64,000 bases of DNA from Flavobacterium sp. HSC-32F16 (GTDB lineage Bacteria > Bacteroidota > Bacteroidia > Flavobacteriales > Flavobacteriaceae): positions 62,001-126,000 of the forward strand of contig NZ_JALKAC010000004.1 in the NCBI RefSeq assembly GCF_024171645.1, written 5' to 3'. Shown here piece by piece: positions 17,282 through 27,022 of the stretch; within the stretch, counting starts at the first letter, position 1; each line of letters opens with the position of its first letter. A program made the translations under genes and the position numbers. The notes beneath the pieces were generated by a model, which searched no databases, had not been told where the DNA came from, and saw nothing but the letters and a program-made list of their open reading frames with translations.

Positions 17282-19144
17282 TTACCCTTCAATCTTCGCT
17301 GAAAGCTCAAACCAGCGTTCTTCTTTAGCGTCAATTTTACTTATAATACTTTGAAGTTCATTTGCCTTTTTCTCAATATCAGCATCTGCCACTTTTCCTT
17401 CAGAAAATAATTGTTCGATTTTCGTTTTTTCGATTTCTAAATCTTTGATTTCTCTTTCGATTTTTTGATATTCTTTTTGCTCGTTAAAACTTAAATTTCC
17501 AGTTGGATTATTTTGTTTCCAGTCTTTCTTTTCTGCTTTATTTTCTTCTTTTTGAGCCACATCGGCACTGTCTTCATAAGCACGGAAATCTGAATAGTTC
17601 CCGGGGAAATTCTCTATTTCGCCATGTCCTCTAAAAACAAATAAATGATCGACAATTTTATCCATAAAGTAACGGTCGTGCGAAACTACCAATAAACATC
17701 CCGGATAATCTAAAAGGAAACTTTCAAGAACGTTTAGCGTTACAATATCCAAATCGTTTGTAGGCTCATCTAGAATCAAAAAGTTCGGATTCTGAATTAA
17801 AACCGTACACAAATACAAACGTTTTAATTCACCACCGCTTAATTTTTCAACGTAATCGTATTGTTTTTTGGCATCAAAAAGAAAACGCTCTAACAACTGC
17901 GAAGCCGAAATAATTTTCCCTTTTGCTAACGGAATATATTCGCCGTATTCCTTAATAATATCAATAACACGCTGACCCGGTTTTGGGTTAATTCCAGATT
18001 GTGTGTAGTATCCAATTTTTATGGTATCACCTTTTACAACTCGTCCATTGTCTGGCGGAATTGTTCCTGTCAAAAGATTTAAGAAAGTCGATTTCCCAGT
18101 TCCGTTTTTACCAATAATTCCGATTCTTTCGCCACGCTGAAAATCAAAACTAAAATTATCCAAGATAACTTTGTCCTTGAATTTTTTAGAAAGTTTATGA
18201 AGCTCGATAATTTTGCTTCCCATTCTTTCCATATTAATTTCAAGCTCCACTTTGTTTTCTTTACGTCGGCTTTGGGCTTTTTCTTTAATTACGTAAAAGT
18301 CATCCTGACGCGATTTAGATTTGGTTGTTCTCGCTTTTGGCTGGCGGCGCATCCATTCTAATTCTTTTACAAATAAGTTTTTTGCTTTGTCAATGCTGGA
18401 ATTTTCAGAAGTAATTCTTTCTTCTTTTTTCTCTAAGTAATACGAGTAATTTCCTTTGTATTGGTATAATTTTCCATTGTCAAGTTCTATAATTTCGTTA
18501 CAGACGCGCTCCAAAAAGAAACGGTCGTGCGTTACCATAAACAAGGTGATATTTTCTTTGGCAAAATAACTTTCAAGCCATTCGATCATTTCAAGATCTA
18601 AATGGTTGGTTGGCTCATCCAAAATCAACAAATCAGGTCGATTAATTAAGATAATAGCCAATGAAAGACGTTTTTTTTGTCCTCCCGAAAGATTTTTAAC
18701 TTTAAGTTTAAAATCTTCAAGTTTTAATTTAAATAAGATTTGTTTGTACTGCGTTTCAAAATCCCACGCATTATGCTGATCCATTCCGTCAAAAGCCTTT
18801 TGGTACGCTTCTTCGTCATTTGGGTTTTCAAGTGCTTTTTCGTAAGCCTCAATTATTTTAAGCGTTTCATTATCTGAAGCGAAAATACTTTCTTCAATCG
18901 TAAGCTCATCCTGAAGGTTGTTGTTCTGCGAAAGAAAAGCCATTCTAATTCCTTTTCTCAAAACAACTTGTCCTGTATCTGGTTCATCCAAACCATTAAT
19001 AATGCTCATAATGGTAGTTTTACCAGAACCATTTTTTGCAATAAAAGCGATTTTTTGGTCTTTGTTGATTCCAAAAGAAATGTTGTCAAAAAGGACTTTT
19101 TCGCCAAATGACTTCGATATATTTTCTACAGATAAGTAATTCAC
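17282..19144 (-). CDS. uup: ABC-F family ATPase, Uup-like
   Basis: A 620-residue protein with two ABC domains and no membrane segments. Walker A motifs are AKNGSGKTT and GKNGTGKST; signatures are LSGGQKKRLSLA and LSGGELKRLYL; Walker B motifs are LLILDEPTNHLD and FLILDEPTNDLD. A charged linker (WMRRQPKARTTKSKSRQDDF) joins the halves. A C-terminal coiled coil (EQKEYQKIEREIKDLEIEK onward) marks the Uup branch, which binds DNA or ribosomes. ABC-F proteins act on the ribosome in translation or antibiotic protection. The C-terminal coiled coil favours Uup over EttA. Confidence 0.88.
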   Translation of the reverse strand: MNYLSVENISKSFGEKVLFDNISFGINKDQKIAFIAKNGSGKTTIMSIINGLDEPDTGQVVLRKGIRMAFLSQNNNLQDELTIEESIFASDNETLKIIEAYEKALENPNDEEAYQKAFDGMDQHNAWDFETQYKQILFKLKLEDFKLKVKNLSGGQKKRLSLAIILINRPDLLILDEPTNHLDLEMIEWLESYFAKENITLFMVTHDRFFLERVCNEIIELDNGKLYQYKGNYSYYLEKKEERITSENSSIDKAKNLFVKELEWMRRQPKARTTKSKSRQDDFYVIKEKAQSRRKENKVELEINMERMGSKIIELHKLSKKFKDKVILDNFSFDFQRGERIGIIGKNGTGKSTFLNLLTGTIPPDNGRVVKGDTIKIGYYTQSGINPKPGQRVIDIIKEYGEYIPLAKGKIISASQLLERFLFDAKKQYDYVEKLSGGELKRLYLCTVLIQNPNFLILDEPTNDLDIVTLNVLESFLLDYPGCLLVVSHDRYFMDKIVDHLFVFRGHGEIENFPGNYSDFRAYEDSADVAQKEENKAEKKDWKQNNPTGNLSFNEQKEYQKIEREIKDLEIEKTKIEQLFSEGKVADADIEKKANELQSIISKIDAKEERWFELSAKIEG

Positions 19145-19236
19145 TTTGTAAATTGTAAGTTATAAATTATGAGTTATGAGTATTCTGAAAAACATAACTT
19201 TTTGCAAAAGTAAACTTTTATCTTACTATTTGCGAA

Positions 19237-20202
19237 TTATTTATGGAGATACAAATTCAGGATAGAACTCAAATCTAAATAATGAATTTGCTGCGGATTA
19301 TTTATAATAGGTTTCCGAACCAAAGATTCATTCGTAATAAAATAATGAAGTCCATCTTTTGCGGCAATTCCTTCTATTTGATGAAACGGAAGTTTGAGGT
19401 CGATTTTTCTTTTATTTCCGGATAAAAAATCATGGTTTTTAAAATCATACAAAAGATAAAGAAACGTTTTTCCGGTTTTTGAATAACCGCAAAGAACTAC
19501 GATTTTATTTTTTTCTAAATACGCTGCGCCCGTAACTAAACCATTTGTGTCTAAAGTGTTTTTAAACTGCGCGATATGATTTCCGGGTTCATTTGGCAAA
19601 ACATAAATATTGGTTTTAGACGATTTCCATTGTTTTGAAAACAAATAAATACTGTCTTTTGATACTATAAAAGCTTCGCAGTCAAAATTGGTTCCATTTG
19701 GTTTTTGTACTGATAAATCAGTTTGATCGGAATATTGAAATGTAATTTTTTCGATAATTGGATTTTGCGCTAAAAACGACTTTTTTTCGATTTTTAAAAT
19801 ATTTAAATCCGCTCGGTTTCCTCTCAAATTATTTCCAAAATCTCCAATATATAAATGAGTGCTGTCTTGAGAAATCTCTTCCCAGTCATGATTGCTGGCA
19901 TTTTCAAGAATAATTTTCTTTTTTATTTTGCCTAAAGAATCTAATCCGTAAATCGTTTTGTCGTGATCGTCATTATGTGTCCAAAGTAAATTAGCAAATG
20001 CAATTAACCCCGAAGTTTCTTTGATCGAATCACTAAGTTTTATGGAATATTGTGGTTTTAGTTTAAGGCTTTTGTAAACACAGCTTCCGTCATTTTCTGT
20101 CGCATTTGGATTGTAATTTTTAGAAAGCGGATCTGTACAGCCTGAAATTTGTGACTTAACTGAAAAAGAAAGCAAAAGAAAAAACAATAGAATTCGCAAC
20201 AT
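19237..20202 (-). CDS. secreted protein with an N-terminal Cys-rich calcium-type loop and propeller-like region
   Basis: A 321-residue protein with a signal peptide (LLFFLLLSFSVKS). Straight after it comes GCTDPLSKNYNPNATENDG with a following SC, a Cys-flanked Asp/Asn-rich motif frequent in Bacteroidota surface proteins. The rest reads like a beta-propeller of the SdiA-regulated or esterase-like kind: SGLIAFANLLWTHNDDHD, then ISQDSTHLYIGDFGNN, then IEGIAAKDGLHYFITNES. No catalytic site is recognised and no type IX sorting domain ends the protein. Probably periplasmic or outer-membrane associated. Function unknown. Confidence 0.68.
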   Translation of the reverse strand: MLRILLFFLLLSFSVKSQISGCTDPLSKNYNPNATENDGSCVYKSLKLKPQYSIKLSDSIKETSGLIAFANLLWTHNDDHDKTIYGLDSLGKIKKKIILENASNHDWEEISQDSTHLYIGDFGNNLRGNRADLNILKIEKKSFLAQNPIIEKITFQYSDQTDLSVQKPNGTNFDCEAFIVSKDSIYLFSKQWKSSKTNIYVLPNEPGNHIAQFKNTLDTNGLVTGAAYLEKNKIVVLCGYSKTGKTFLYLLYDFKNHDFLSGNKRKIDLKLPFHQIEGIAAKDGLHYFITNESLVRKPIINNPQQIHYLDLSSILNLYLHK

Positions 20203-20335
20203 TACCGGATCTTAAATTTTGGTTAAGATAAAAGTAAAATTTTTAAGATTAGAGAAAAAAATAAGATTATTAATATAATTAAAATGTTATTTTGCAGCTG
20301 CAAGTTTAAGTTTTAAGCTGAGTTTCCCCAAGAAT

Positions 20336-21748
20336 ATGAAAATTTTAGAAGAACTGTCACGTTTTAGAATGTCCCGTTATTTCAAACTTTTGTTTGTATG
20401 CTGGGATGTCATTTTATTAAATACCGCAATATTGCTTTCAGCTTTAGCTAGATTTGGCAGTTTAAACGAACTCTTAATAAAAGAAGAAAGAACAGTTTCT
20501 GTACTGGCTAATTTAATTTGGATAGGATTACTGCTTAATAAAGATTCTTATCGAATGATTCGAATAGAACGCATTGAATCTATTTTAAAACGAACAATAA
20601 GAAAGCTTGTTATTCATGCTTCTATAATCTCAATTATTGTTGTTTATCTAAAATTCTCAGATATTTCCAGGCTTCGACTATTGTATTTCTATTTGTTCTT
20701 TTTTGTAATTCTGTTGATTTCGCGCTATATCTCAATGAAACTTCTAAAAGAAATACGTGCAAAAGGATATAATTTCAGGAAAATTATCATTGTTGGTGCA
20801 AATGAAACAGGCGAACGAATGCGAAAAATTTTAGCCAAAGATTTAACCTACGGCTATAAGTTTTTAGGTTTTTTTGATGAAAATGCAGATCCTGTTTTTT
20901 CAGATCAATTAATTGGCGGTTTTAATGAAATTCAGGATTTCATAACTCAAAAAGGAGTCGACGAAATGTATGTCGCCCTGCATATAGATGATATAGCAGT
21001 AATCAATAAGCTGGTTAAAATTTGTGAACAAAATATGGTAAGAATTAAATTTGTTCCAGATTTTCAGTTGTACACAAAATCGAGTAAAGTAGAAATTACT
21101 TTTTATGAAAATACTCCGGTATTAATGCTTCGCCGCGAGCCTTTAGAATTTGTAACCAATAAATTGATGAAAAAAGCATTTGATGTTTGTTTTGCGGGTT
21201 TGGTTATTTTATTGATATTTCCGTGGCTTTTTCCAATCGTAATGCTCATTATAAAATTAGAATCGCCGGGGCCAATATTTTTTAGACAAAAGCGAGCCGG
21301 ACGTGATAACAGACCTTTTGTGTGTTTAAAATTCAGAAGTATGTATGTTAATGATCTTGCTCATGATAAGCAGGCAGGAAAAGGTGATAGCCGCGTAACC
21401 AAATTTGGTGCTTTTATTCGTAAAACAAGTATTGACGAACTGCCTCAGTTTTTTAATGTTTTTTGGGGAGATATGTCGGTTGTAGGGCCAAGACCGCACA
21501 TGATAAATCTTGCCAAAGAATACAGCGAATTGATAAATAATTATTTAGTGCGTCAGTTTGCAAAACCCGGAATAACAGGCTGGGCGCAGGTTAATGGCTT
21601 TCGAGGCGAAACAAAAGAACTTGCTGATATGGAAAACAGAGTAGAATATGATATATGGTATATTGAAAACTGGAGTTTACTGCTGGATATAAAAATCATA
21701 GTAAGAACGATAATAAATGTCCTTAAAGGAGAAGAAAACGCCTATTAG
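20336..21748 (+). CDS. polyprenyl-phosphate sugar-1-phosphate transferase (WcaJ/WbaP-type)
   Basis: A 470-residue membrane enzyme that starts lipid-linked polysaccharide repeats by moving a hexose-1-phosphate to undecaprenyl phosphate. About four N-terminal membrane segments (20-150) precede a cytosolic Rossmann-like CoA-binding domain (KIIIVGANETGERMRKI). A re-entrant helix near 280-305 and the bacterial sugar transferase domain follow: KFRSMYVND, KTSIDELPQFFNVFWGDMSV with GPRP, and PGITGWAQVNGFRGE. The sugar is probably glucose or galactose but cannot be read from the sequence. The next gene, convergent and 3 bp away, encodes a CpsB-type phosphatase that often goes with capsule export. Confidence 0.9.
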   Translation: MKILEELSRFRMSRYFKLLFVCWDVILLNTAILLSALARFGSLNELLIKEERTVSVLANLIWIGLLLNKDSYRMIRIERIESILKRTIRKLVIHASIISIIVVYLKFSDISRLRLLYFYLFFFVILLISRYISMKLLKEIRAKGYNFRKIIIVGANETGERMRKILAKDLTYGYKFLGFFDENADPVFSDQLIGGFNEIQDFITQKGVDEMYVALHIDDIAVINKLVKICEQNMVRIKFVPDFQLYTKSSKVEITFYENTPVLMLRREPLEFVTNKLMKKAFDVCFAGLVILLIFPWLFPIVMLIIKLESPGPIFFRQKRAGRDNRPFVCLKFRSMYVNDLAHDKQAGKGDSRVTKFGAFIRKTSIDELPQFFNVFWGDMSVVGPRPHMINLAKEYSELINNYLVRQFAKPGITGWAQVNGFRGETKELADMENRVEYDIWYIENWSLLLDIKIIVRTIINVLKGEENAY

Positions 21749-21751
21749 TTT

Positions 21752-22489
21752 TTAAAACTGAAAAAACTGATTATTAGCAATGACCTCTTTTAAAATTGAA
21801 ACTGAATCTATTTTTATTTTTTGATGCAGAGATTCAATATGAATACTGTGATGAACATCGGTTCCTGTAAAATCGTACATTCCCTTTTTTAGTAAAAGTT
21901 CGGCAGTTTTGGTGATTTCACTTCCATAATAACCCATTACAGCTAACAAATTGAGCTGAAATAAACAGCCCGATTTTTTCAGCTTTTCGTATTCGGTAAA
22001 ATTTTTATGAAAATAAAAATACCTTTCAGGATGTGCCAAAACGGGAATATAACCCGCAAGCTGAATATCAAAAATAATTTTATATAAGTTTAAAGGTGCG
22101 CTTAAATACGATATTTCAACTAAAACATAATTGTCCTTTAAAGTAAGAAGTTTTTCTGATTTCAGGTGATTCTCAAACCAGTCATCTATAAAATATTCGG
22201 CGGCAGCTTTAAACGGAATGGTAATATTTTCGTCTTTTAATACAATCTGAGTTTCTTCTAGTTTATTCAAAATGTCCTGCTCAGAATTATTCCAGACATA
22301 ATGGCTGATATGCGGTGTAGTAATAAATTGAGAAATTCCCAATTCCTGAAATGCTTTTGCCAGTTTAATCGTTTTTTTAATAGTCTTTGCCCCGTCATCA
22401 ATTCCCGGAAGCAGATGCGAATGAATATCGACATAATCGCCCGCTAAAAGATCTTTTAAAAATGGTTTTGATTTAAAGAATGATAACAT
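21752..22489 (-). CDS. CpsB/YwqE-type PHP-domain protein tyrosine phosphatase
   Basis: A 245-residue cytosolic metal-dependent phosphatase. Metal-binding motifs are DIHSHLLPGIDDG (21-33), TTPHIS (58-63), a central Glu-rich segment FKAAAEYFIDDWF, AHPERY and GTDVHH. Family members dephosphorylate tyrosine autokinases (Wzc/CpsD) that control capsule chain length. The stop lies 3 bp from the stop of the sugar-1-phosphate transferase gene on the other strand, which suits a role in the same polysaccharide pathway. No Wzc-like kinase is in the window. The call is strong. Confidence 0.88.
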   Translation of the reverse strand: MLSFFKSKPFLKDLLAGDYVDIHSHLLPGIDDGAKTIKKTIKLAKAFQELGISQFITTPHISHYVWNNSEQDILNKLEETQIVLKDENITIPFKAAAEYFIDDWFENHLKSEKLLTLKDNYVLVEISYLSAPLNLYKIIFDIQLAGYIPVLAHPERYFYFHKNFTEYEKLKKSGCLFQLNLLAVMGYYGSEITKTAELLLKKGMYDFTGTDVHHSIHIESLHQKIKIDSVSILKEVIANNQFFQF

Positions 22490-22615
22490 GCTGCAAAAGT
22501 AAAGAATTGATCTTGTTTTTATTTACGCTCAAAAAAAATACTTCAAAATAAAAATAATGTAACAATGTAACCCGCATTTCATAAAATATTATATTTGATA
22601 AAAAAGTAATGTTTT

Positions 22616-23803
22616 ATGAAAATTAAAGAGAATTTATATAATCAAAGGATTATTTCTATTGATGCTCTGCGTGGAATTACTATTTTTGTAATGATATTTG
22701 TAAATGAACTGGCGAGCATTCAAAATGTGCCTCAATGGATGAAACATATGCCCTCTGATGCTGATGCCATGACCTTTGTCGATTTAGTTTTTCCTGCTTT
22801 TTTATTTATCGTCGGAATGTCAGTTCCGTTTGCATTTAACGCCAGATTAATAAAAGGCGACAGCCCAAAAGTAATTTGGAAACATACTTTAAAACGTGCT
22901 TTAGCTTTAATTATAATTGGCGTTTATATGGTAAATGCCGAATATGGTTACGATGCTTCAAAAATGATTATAGCACCTGCTTTCTGGGGACTTTTGGCTT
23001 ACTCAATGCCAATTCCTATTTGGAATAAATATCCAAAAGATTTCTCGGTTTGGTTAAAATATATATTGCAATATGGCGGCATGCTGGTTTTAATAGCACT
23101 TTACTTTTTATATGTTCAGGAAGAAACCGGCGAAATAGGAATCACACCAAAATGGTGGGGAATTCTGGGTTTAATTGGCTGGGCATATCTTATTTCTGTA
23201 ATTTATTATTGGTTAGTTTCAGGCCGATTATGGGCAATGATTGCCTTTTTGGTAGTTTGTGTTGTAGCAAATTCAGCTAATTTGACAAAAGGTTTGGTTT
23301 TGCCGGAATGGCTGAGTTTTATCGCCGGACATTTAACACATGCTTCATTAGTCGCAGCCGGAATTATAATTTCGCTTTTATTTTTTGATCGAAAAATGGA
23401 AAACAAAATCAATTGGCCCGTAATAGGATTTATTGTTTTATTTTTTGCCGTTGGATTTTTTCTACGTCAATATTATGGAATTTCAAAAATACAAGGAACT
23501 CCGGCGTGGACTTTAATTTCGGCTGGAATTTGCACCATCTTGTTCTACTTTTTGTATTGGCTGATGGAAGTTAAAAAACAAACCAAATGGAGCGGGTTTT
23601 TTATGCCCGCTGCCGCAAATCCGTTATTGATTTATATTTTGCCGGGCATTATTTATTATTTCTGTAAAGCTTTCAAAATTCATATTATTCCGGGGTATTT
23701 TAGAGAAGGTGTTCCGGGAATTCTTTGGGCTTTGGTATTCTCGATTATCATGCTGTATGTAATGAAAATCTTCAACAGATTTAAAATACAATTGCATTTA
23801 TAA
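22616..23803 (+). CDS. HGSNAT-like / DUF5009 membrane protein
   Basis: A 395-residue protein with about ten membrane segments. The N-terminal IISIDALRGITIFVMIFVN and VFPAFLFIVGMSVPFAF are the hallmarks of the DUF1624/DUF5009 family related to lysosomal heparan-alpha-glucosaminide N-acetyltransferase, which acetylates sugars across a membrane. FFMPAAANPLLIYILPGIIYY lies near the C-terminus. It probably works in cell-envelope or glycan modification. A second family member lies at 36301-37572. A -7-like TATATTTG at 22590-22597 precedes it. The acceptor is unknown. Confidence 0.8.
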   Translation: MKIKENLYNQRIISIDALRGITIFVMIFVNELASIQNVPQWMKHMPSDADAMTFVDLVFPAFLFIVGMSVPFAFNARLIKGDSPKVIWKHTLKRALALIIIGVYMVNAEYGYDASKMIIAPAFWGLLAYSMPIPIWNKYPKDFSVWLKYILQYGGMLVLIALYFLYVQEETGEIGITPKWWGILGLIGWAYLISVIYYWLVSGRLWAMIAFLVVCVVANSANLTKGLVLPEWLSFIAGHLTHASLVAAGIIISLLFFDRKMENKINWPVIGFIVLFFAVGFFLRQYYGISKIQGTPAWTLISAGICTILFYFLYWLMEVKKQTKWSGFFMPAAANPLLIYILPGIIYYFCKAFKIHIIPGYFREGVPGILWALVFSIIMLYVMKIFNRFKIQLHL

Positions 23804-23807
23804 TAGT

Positions 23808-23851
23808 AGCAGTTTTCAGTTAAACATACCGCAAACTGCAACTGAAAACTG
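23808..23851. repeat. CAGTTTTCAGT-type palindrome between convergent genes
   Basis: AGTTTTCAGT (23811-23820) and ACTGAAAACT (23841-23850) form a perfect 10-bp stem with a 20-base loop. It could serve as a weak terminator for both convergent genes. Confidence 0.5.
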
Positions 23852-23860
23852 AGAATGATA

Positions 23861-24442
23861 CTATTCAATAACAACGGATTTTATTTCTAAAACAGCTCCA
23901 GAAACCGGATTATAATTCACAAAATTAAACTTGCAGAGATTATGAATATCTAAAGGCTTTCCGCTTGGATCGCCGTCTTGTTTAAAATCCGTCCACGGAA
24001 TTTTTATGGTTGTGAACTTTTTAGCAGAAACAGGCAAGTCTATTCTTGGATGCGAGCCGCCGTGCACACATCCCGTTCCTTCAGCGTTTCCTTCACGTGC
24101 CTGCAATTTTATTAAATGTGATGATTTATATGTAATGCTGAGGTATTTTGAACTTTCAGACAAATTCGTTGGCTTGCCATCGTTTGAATCAGATTCTGTA
24201 AGCAGCACATTCAGCTCAATTTCTCCAGTTGGATTATCTTTTGCCGTAACTTTAATTATACCTTTTTCTTTTCTAATTCTATTAATTGTTTCCTGATTTT
24301 CTTTGGCTGGACCGGCAATGTACCAAGTTGAAGTTTTTACCAAATTTATATTTGCATTCGAAACTTTTTCCGCGGAAGCGAAACTTAAAATTGAAAACAC
24401 AAAAAACAGAGAACTAAGTAAAATAATTGTTTTGATTTTCAT
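23861..24442 (-). CDS. uncharacterised exported beta-sandwich-like protein
   Basis: A 193-residue protein with a cleavable signal peptide (IILLSSLFFVFSILSFASA). The mature part alternates hydrophobic and polar residues as in beta sandwiches. The C-terminal half, FTTIKIPWTDFKQDGDPSG and then CKFNFVNYNPVSGAVLEIKS, resembles CBM11/CIA30-like or galactose-binding-like domains, in which a Pro-x-(ST)-Asp-Phe strand precedes the ligand site. The two cysteines at the GTGCVHGG and NLCKFNF motifs could form a disulfide. Location: periplasm. A carbohydrate-binding role is only a guess. Confidence 0.62.
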   Translation of the reverse strand: MKIKTIILLSSLFFVFSILSFASAEKVSNANINLVKTSTWYIAGPAKENQETINRIRKEKGIIKVTAKDNPTGEIELNVLLTESDSNDGKPTNLSESSKYLSITYKSSHLIKLQAREGNAEGTGCVHGGSHPRIDLPVSAKKFTTIKIPWTDFKQDGDPSGKPLDIHNLCKFNFVNYNPVSGAVLEIKSVVIE

Positions 24443-24563
24443 TTTAAAAAAAGATTTTGATTTATTTCAAAAATAGAATTTTCTTTTTATTTATTTCGGA
24501 AGAAGCGTATATTCTGAATAAAATTTTAAATTTGTAAGAAGTTGTATGTGAAAAGCTTACGTC

Positions 24564-25745
24564 ATGAAAAATGCAAAACTTCTATTGTGTTTCTTTTTCT
24601 TTTTTCAAATGCAATTCAGCTATTGCCAAAACGATTCCATTTCACATAATAATAAAGATATTCTGGATGTTTTGTACAAGCTTTTTAATAAAAATGATTC
24701 CTTACGAAAAAATCAGGATAAAAAAATAGCATTTTCATTGCTTCCCGTTCCAATCGATGCTAATAAAAATGCCGGTTTGGTAGTTTCTTTTTTAACCACA
24801 TTTTATCTCGGCGACAGCAATACGACCAAAATGTCGCAGGTTTCATTTTCACCCTATTTTAGTTTTACCAAACAATATGTTTTTCCCATTCAAACCTATA
24901 TATATACAAAAGATAATTACTGGAATTTTATAGGCGATTATCGGTATATGATCTATCCGCAGGATACATATGGTTTGGGCGGACATAATACAGATAAAAA
25001 AATGTCAACTTTGGATTATCAGCAATGGCGTTTTTACCAATTTGCAACCCGAAAAATAATCGGGAATTATCGACTTGGACTTGGATTTTTGTTTGATAAT
25101 TACCAGAATATTTCTGAAGAATCCTTTATCGATGAAGAAACTGATTATTCTAAATATATGAATGGCAATTTTTCTAACGAAAGTTCCTTCGGAATTGCCA
25201 TTCAGGGACTTTATGATTCCAGAGAAAATAATGTAAATCCAGAACAAGGTTTATATGTCGAAGCTGATTATCGAATCAATACAAGCGGAGTGGAAGGCAA
25301 AAAATGGAATTCAATTTATTTTGATGCCCGCAAATACCATTCTTTTCACAAATACAAACATCGGGTTTTGGCTTACAGAGCTTTTTATTGGTCGACTTTT
25401 GGAGGAAAACCACATTATTTAGATCTGCCAAGTATTGGCTGGGATCGGGATGGAAGAACCGGTCGTGGTTTTACCCGAAACAGATTCCGCAGCAATGCGC
25501 TGATTTATTTTGAAACTGAATATCGAACTGATATCTCAAAAAATGGTTTTTGGGGTGCTGTATTTTTTGCCAATGTTTCCTCCGTTTCAAAGTTAGATAC
25601 CTATCAATTTAAAAAATGGAATCCAGCCGTTGGAACCGGATTGCGCATTAAATGGAACAAGAAAAACAACAGTAATTTAGTCCTTGATTACGGAATTAGT
25701 AAAAACGATTGGTCGTTGCGATTAGGTTTGGCTGAAAATTTCTAA
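24564..25745 (+). CDS. BamA/TamA-type outer-membrane beta-barrel protein without POTRA domains
   Basis: A 393-residue exported protein (signal peptide LLCFFFFFQMQFSYCQ). After a short N-terminal region with ALLPVP-like FSLLPVPIDANKNAG it is all amphipathic strands. FFETEYR-like IYFETEYRTDI, then AVFFANVSSV and WNPAVGTGLRIKWN, match the surface-antigen (D15) barrel of Omp85 proteins. YDSRENNVNPEQGLYVEADY is the characteristic entry to the barrel. No POTRA repeats are seen, so it is a short Omp85-like porin or patatin-associated type barrel. Outer membrane. Function unknown. A TAAATTTG -7 element lies at 24527-24534. Confidence 0.8.
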   Translation: MKNAKLLLCFFFFFQMQFSYCQNDSISHNNKDILDVLYKLFNKNDSLRKNQDKKIAFSLLPVPIDANKNAGLVVSFLTTFYLGDSNTTKMSQVSFSPYFSFTKQYVFPIQTYIYTKDNYWNFIGDYRYMIYPQDTYGLGGHNTDKKMSTLDYQQWRFYQFATRKIIGNYRLGLGFLFDNYQNISEESFIDEETDYSKYMNGNFSNESSFGIAIQGLYDSRENNVNPEQGLYVEADYRINTSGVEGKKWNSIYFDARKYHSFHKYKHRVLAYRAFYWSTFGGKPHYLDLPSIGWDRDGRTGRGFTRNRFRSNALIYFETEYRTDISKNGFWGAVFFANVSSVSKLDTYQFKKWNPAVGTGLRIKWNKKNNSNLVLDYGISKNDWSLRLGLAENF

Positions 25746-25775
25746 CTTTCCCCAAAATCAATTACAAAAATTTCA

Positions 25776-26939
25776 ATGCAATTATCGGTTATCATTCTTA
25801 ATTATAATGTGCGTTACTTTCTGGAACAATGTGTTTTAAGTGTTCAGGAAGCAATTGCCAATCTTGATGCCGAAATTATTGTTATCGATAATAATTCATC
25901 TGATGACAGTTGTTTGATGATGAAAACCCAATTTCCGGAAGTAAAACTGATTCAAAACCAGGAAAATTTTGGTTTCCCAAAAGGAAATAATATTGGAGTT
26001 GAACAAGCCGGTGGAAAATATATCTGCATTTTAAATCCCGATACCGTTGTTGCCGAAGATACTTTTACTAAAATTTTGGCTTTCGCCGAAGAAAAACAAG
26101 ATTTAGGAATAATTGGGTGTAAATTAATTGACGGAACAGGAAATTTTCTGCCCGAAAGTAAACGCGGTATTCCATCGCCCTGGGTTGCTTTTACCAAGAT
26201 CTTTGGTTTGTATAAAGTATTTCCAAAATGGAATCTTTTTAATCAATATTATGCACAGCATTTAAATGAAAACCAAACCGGAAAAGTAGAGATTCTCGTT
26301 GGTGCATTTATGTTTTTAGAAAAAGATTTATACCAAAAATTAAATGGTTTTGATGAAAAATGCTTTATGTACGCAGATGATATTGATTTGTCTTACAGAG
26401 CACTTTTACTAAAAAAATCAAATTATTATTTTCACGAAACAACCGTTTTACATTATAAAGGAGAAAGCACCGTAAAAGACGAATTGTATATGAAACGTTT
26501 TCAGGATGCAATGAACTTTTTCTACCAAAAGCATTTTAAGAAATCTTGGTTTTTTAGTTTTTTTATTAAAATAGGAACATGGTTTTTCTCTTTCATAAAA
26601 ATGTTTCAGGGAAAGCCAAAAGACAAACCATTGCCGGAAAGTTATATTTTGTACTCCGAAAATGCGAATTTGACTGAAAAACTGGCTTCAATTTTAGAAA
26701 ATAAAGTTAGTTTTTTAGATTTCAAAAAAGAAAAAATGGTAAATTCGTGCCTGATTTTAAAGGGTAAAAAGGCAGAGATCATTTTGGATAATCACTATGT
26801 TTCATTCAAAAAATGTATCAATATCATAGAAACTCTTAAAGATAAGAACATTACTTTTAAGATTTTCCCTAAAAAGACAGGTTTCATTATTGGCAGTAAT
26901 TCGAGAAATGGCAGGGGGCAGGTCATTAAAATTGAGTAA
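25776..26939 (+). CDS. family 2 glycosyltransferase (WbbL-like)
   Basis: A 387-residue GT-A enzyme. Motifs are SVIILNYNVRYFLEQCVLSV at the N-terminus, IIVIDNNSSDDS, NFGFPKGNNIG and ILNPDTVVAEDTF (the metal-binding Asp-x-Asp equivalent is NPDT). GFDEKCFMYADDIDLSYRA contains the presumed catalytic base region. These fit rhamnosyltransferase WbbL-like enzymes in O-antigen or exopolysaccharide synthesis. A hydrophobic stretch near 255-275 (WFFSFFIKIGTWFFSFIKMF) suggests membrane association. It starts 31 bp after the barrel gene, so they may be co-transcribed. Donor and acceptor unknown. Confidence 0.85.
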   Translation: MQLSVIILNYNVRYFLEQCVLSVQEAIANLDAEIIVIDNNSSDDSCLMMKTQFPEVKLIQNQENFGFPKGNNIGVEQAGGKYICILNPDTVVAEDTFTKILAFAEEKQDLGIIGCKLIDGTGNFLPESKRGIPSPWVAFTKIFGLYKVFPKWNLFNQYYAQHLNENQTGKVEILVGAFMFLEKDLYQKLNGFDEKCFMYADDIDLSYRALLLKKSNYYFHETTVLHYKGESTVKDELYMKRFQDAMNFFYQKHFKKSWFFSFFIKIGTWFFSFIKMFQGKPKDKPLPESYILYSENANLTEKLASILENKVSFLDFKKEKMVNSCLILKGKKAEIILDNHYVSFKKCINIIETLKDKNITFKIFPKKTGFIIGSNSRNGRGQVIKIE

Positions 26940-27022
26940 AAATTATATTAAGTGTAATTTATATTTAAAAATTTCAGTAATTTCGCAATCAGAAAATCAA
27001 AATCATCCTTTAGAATAACAAT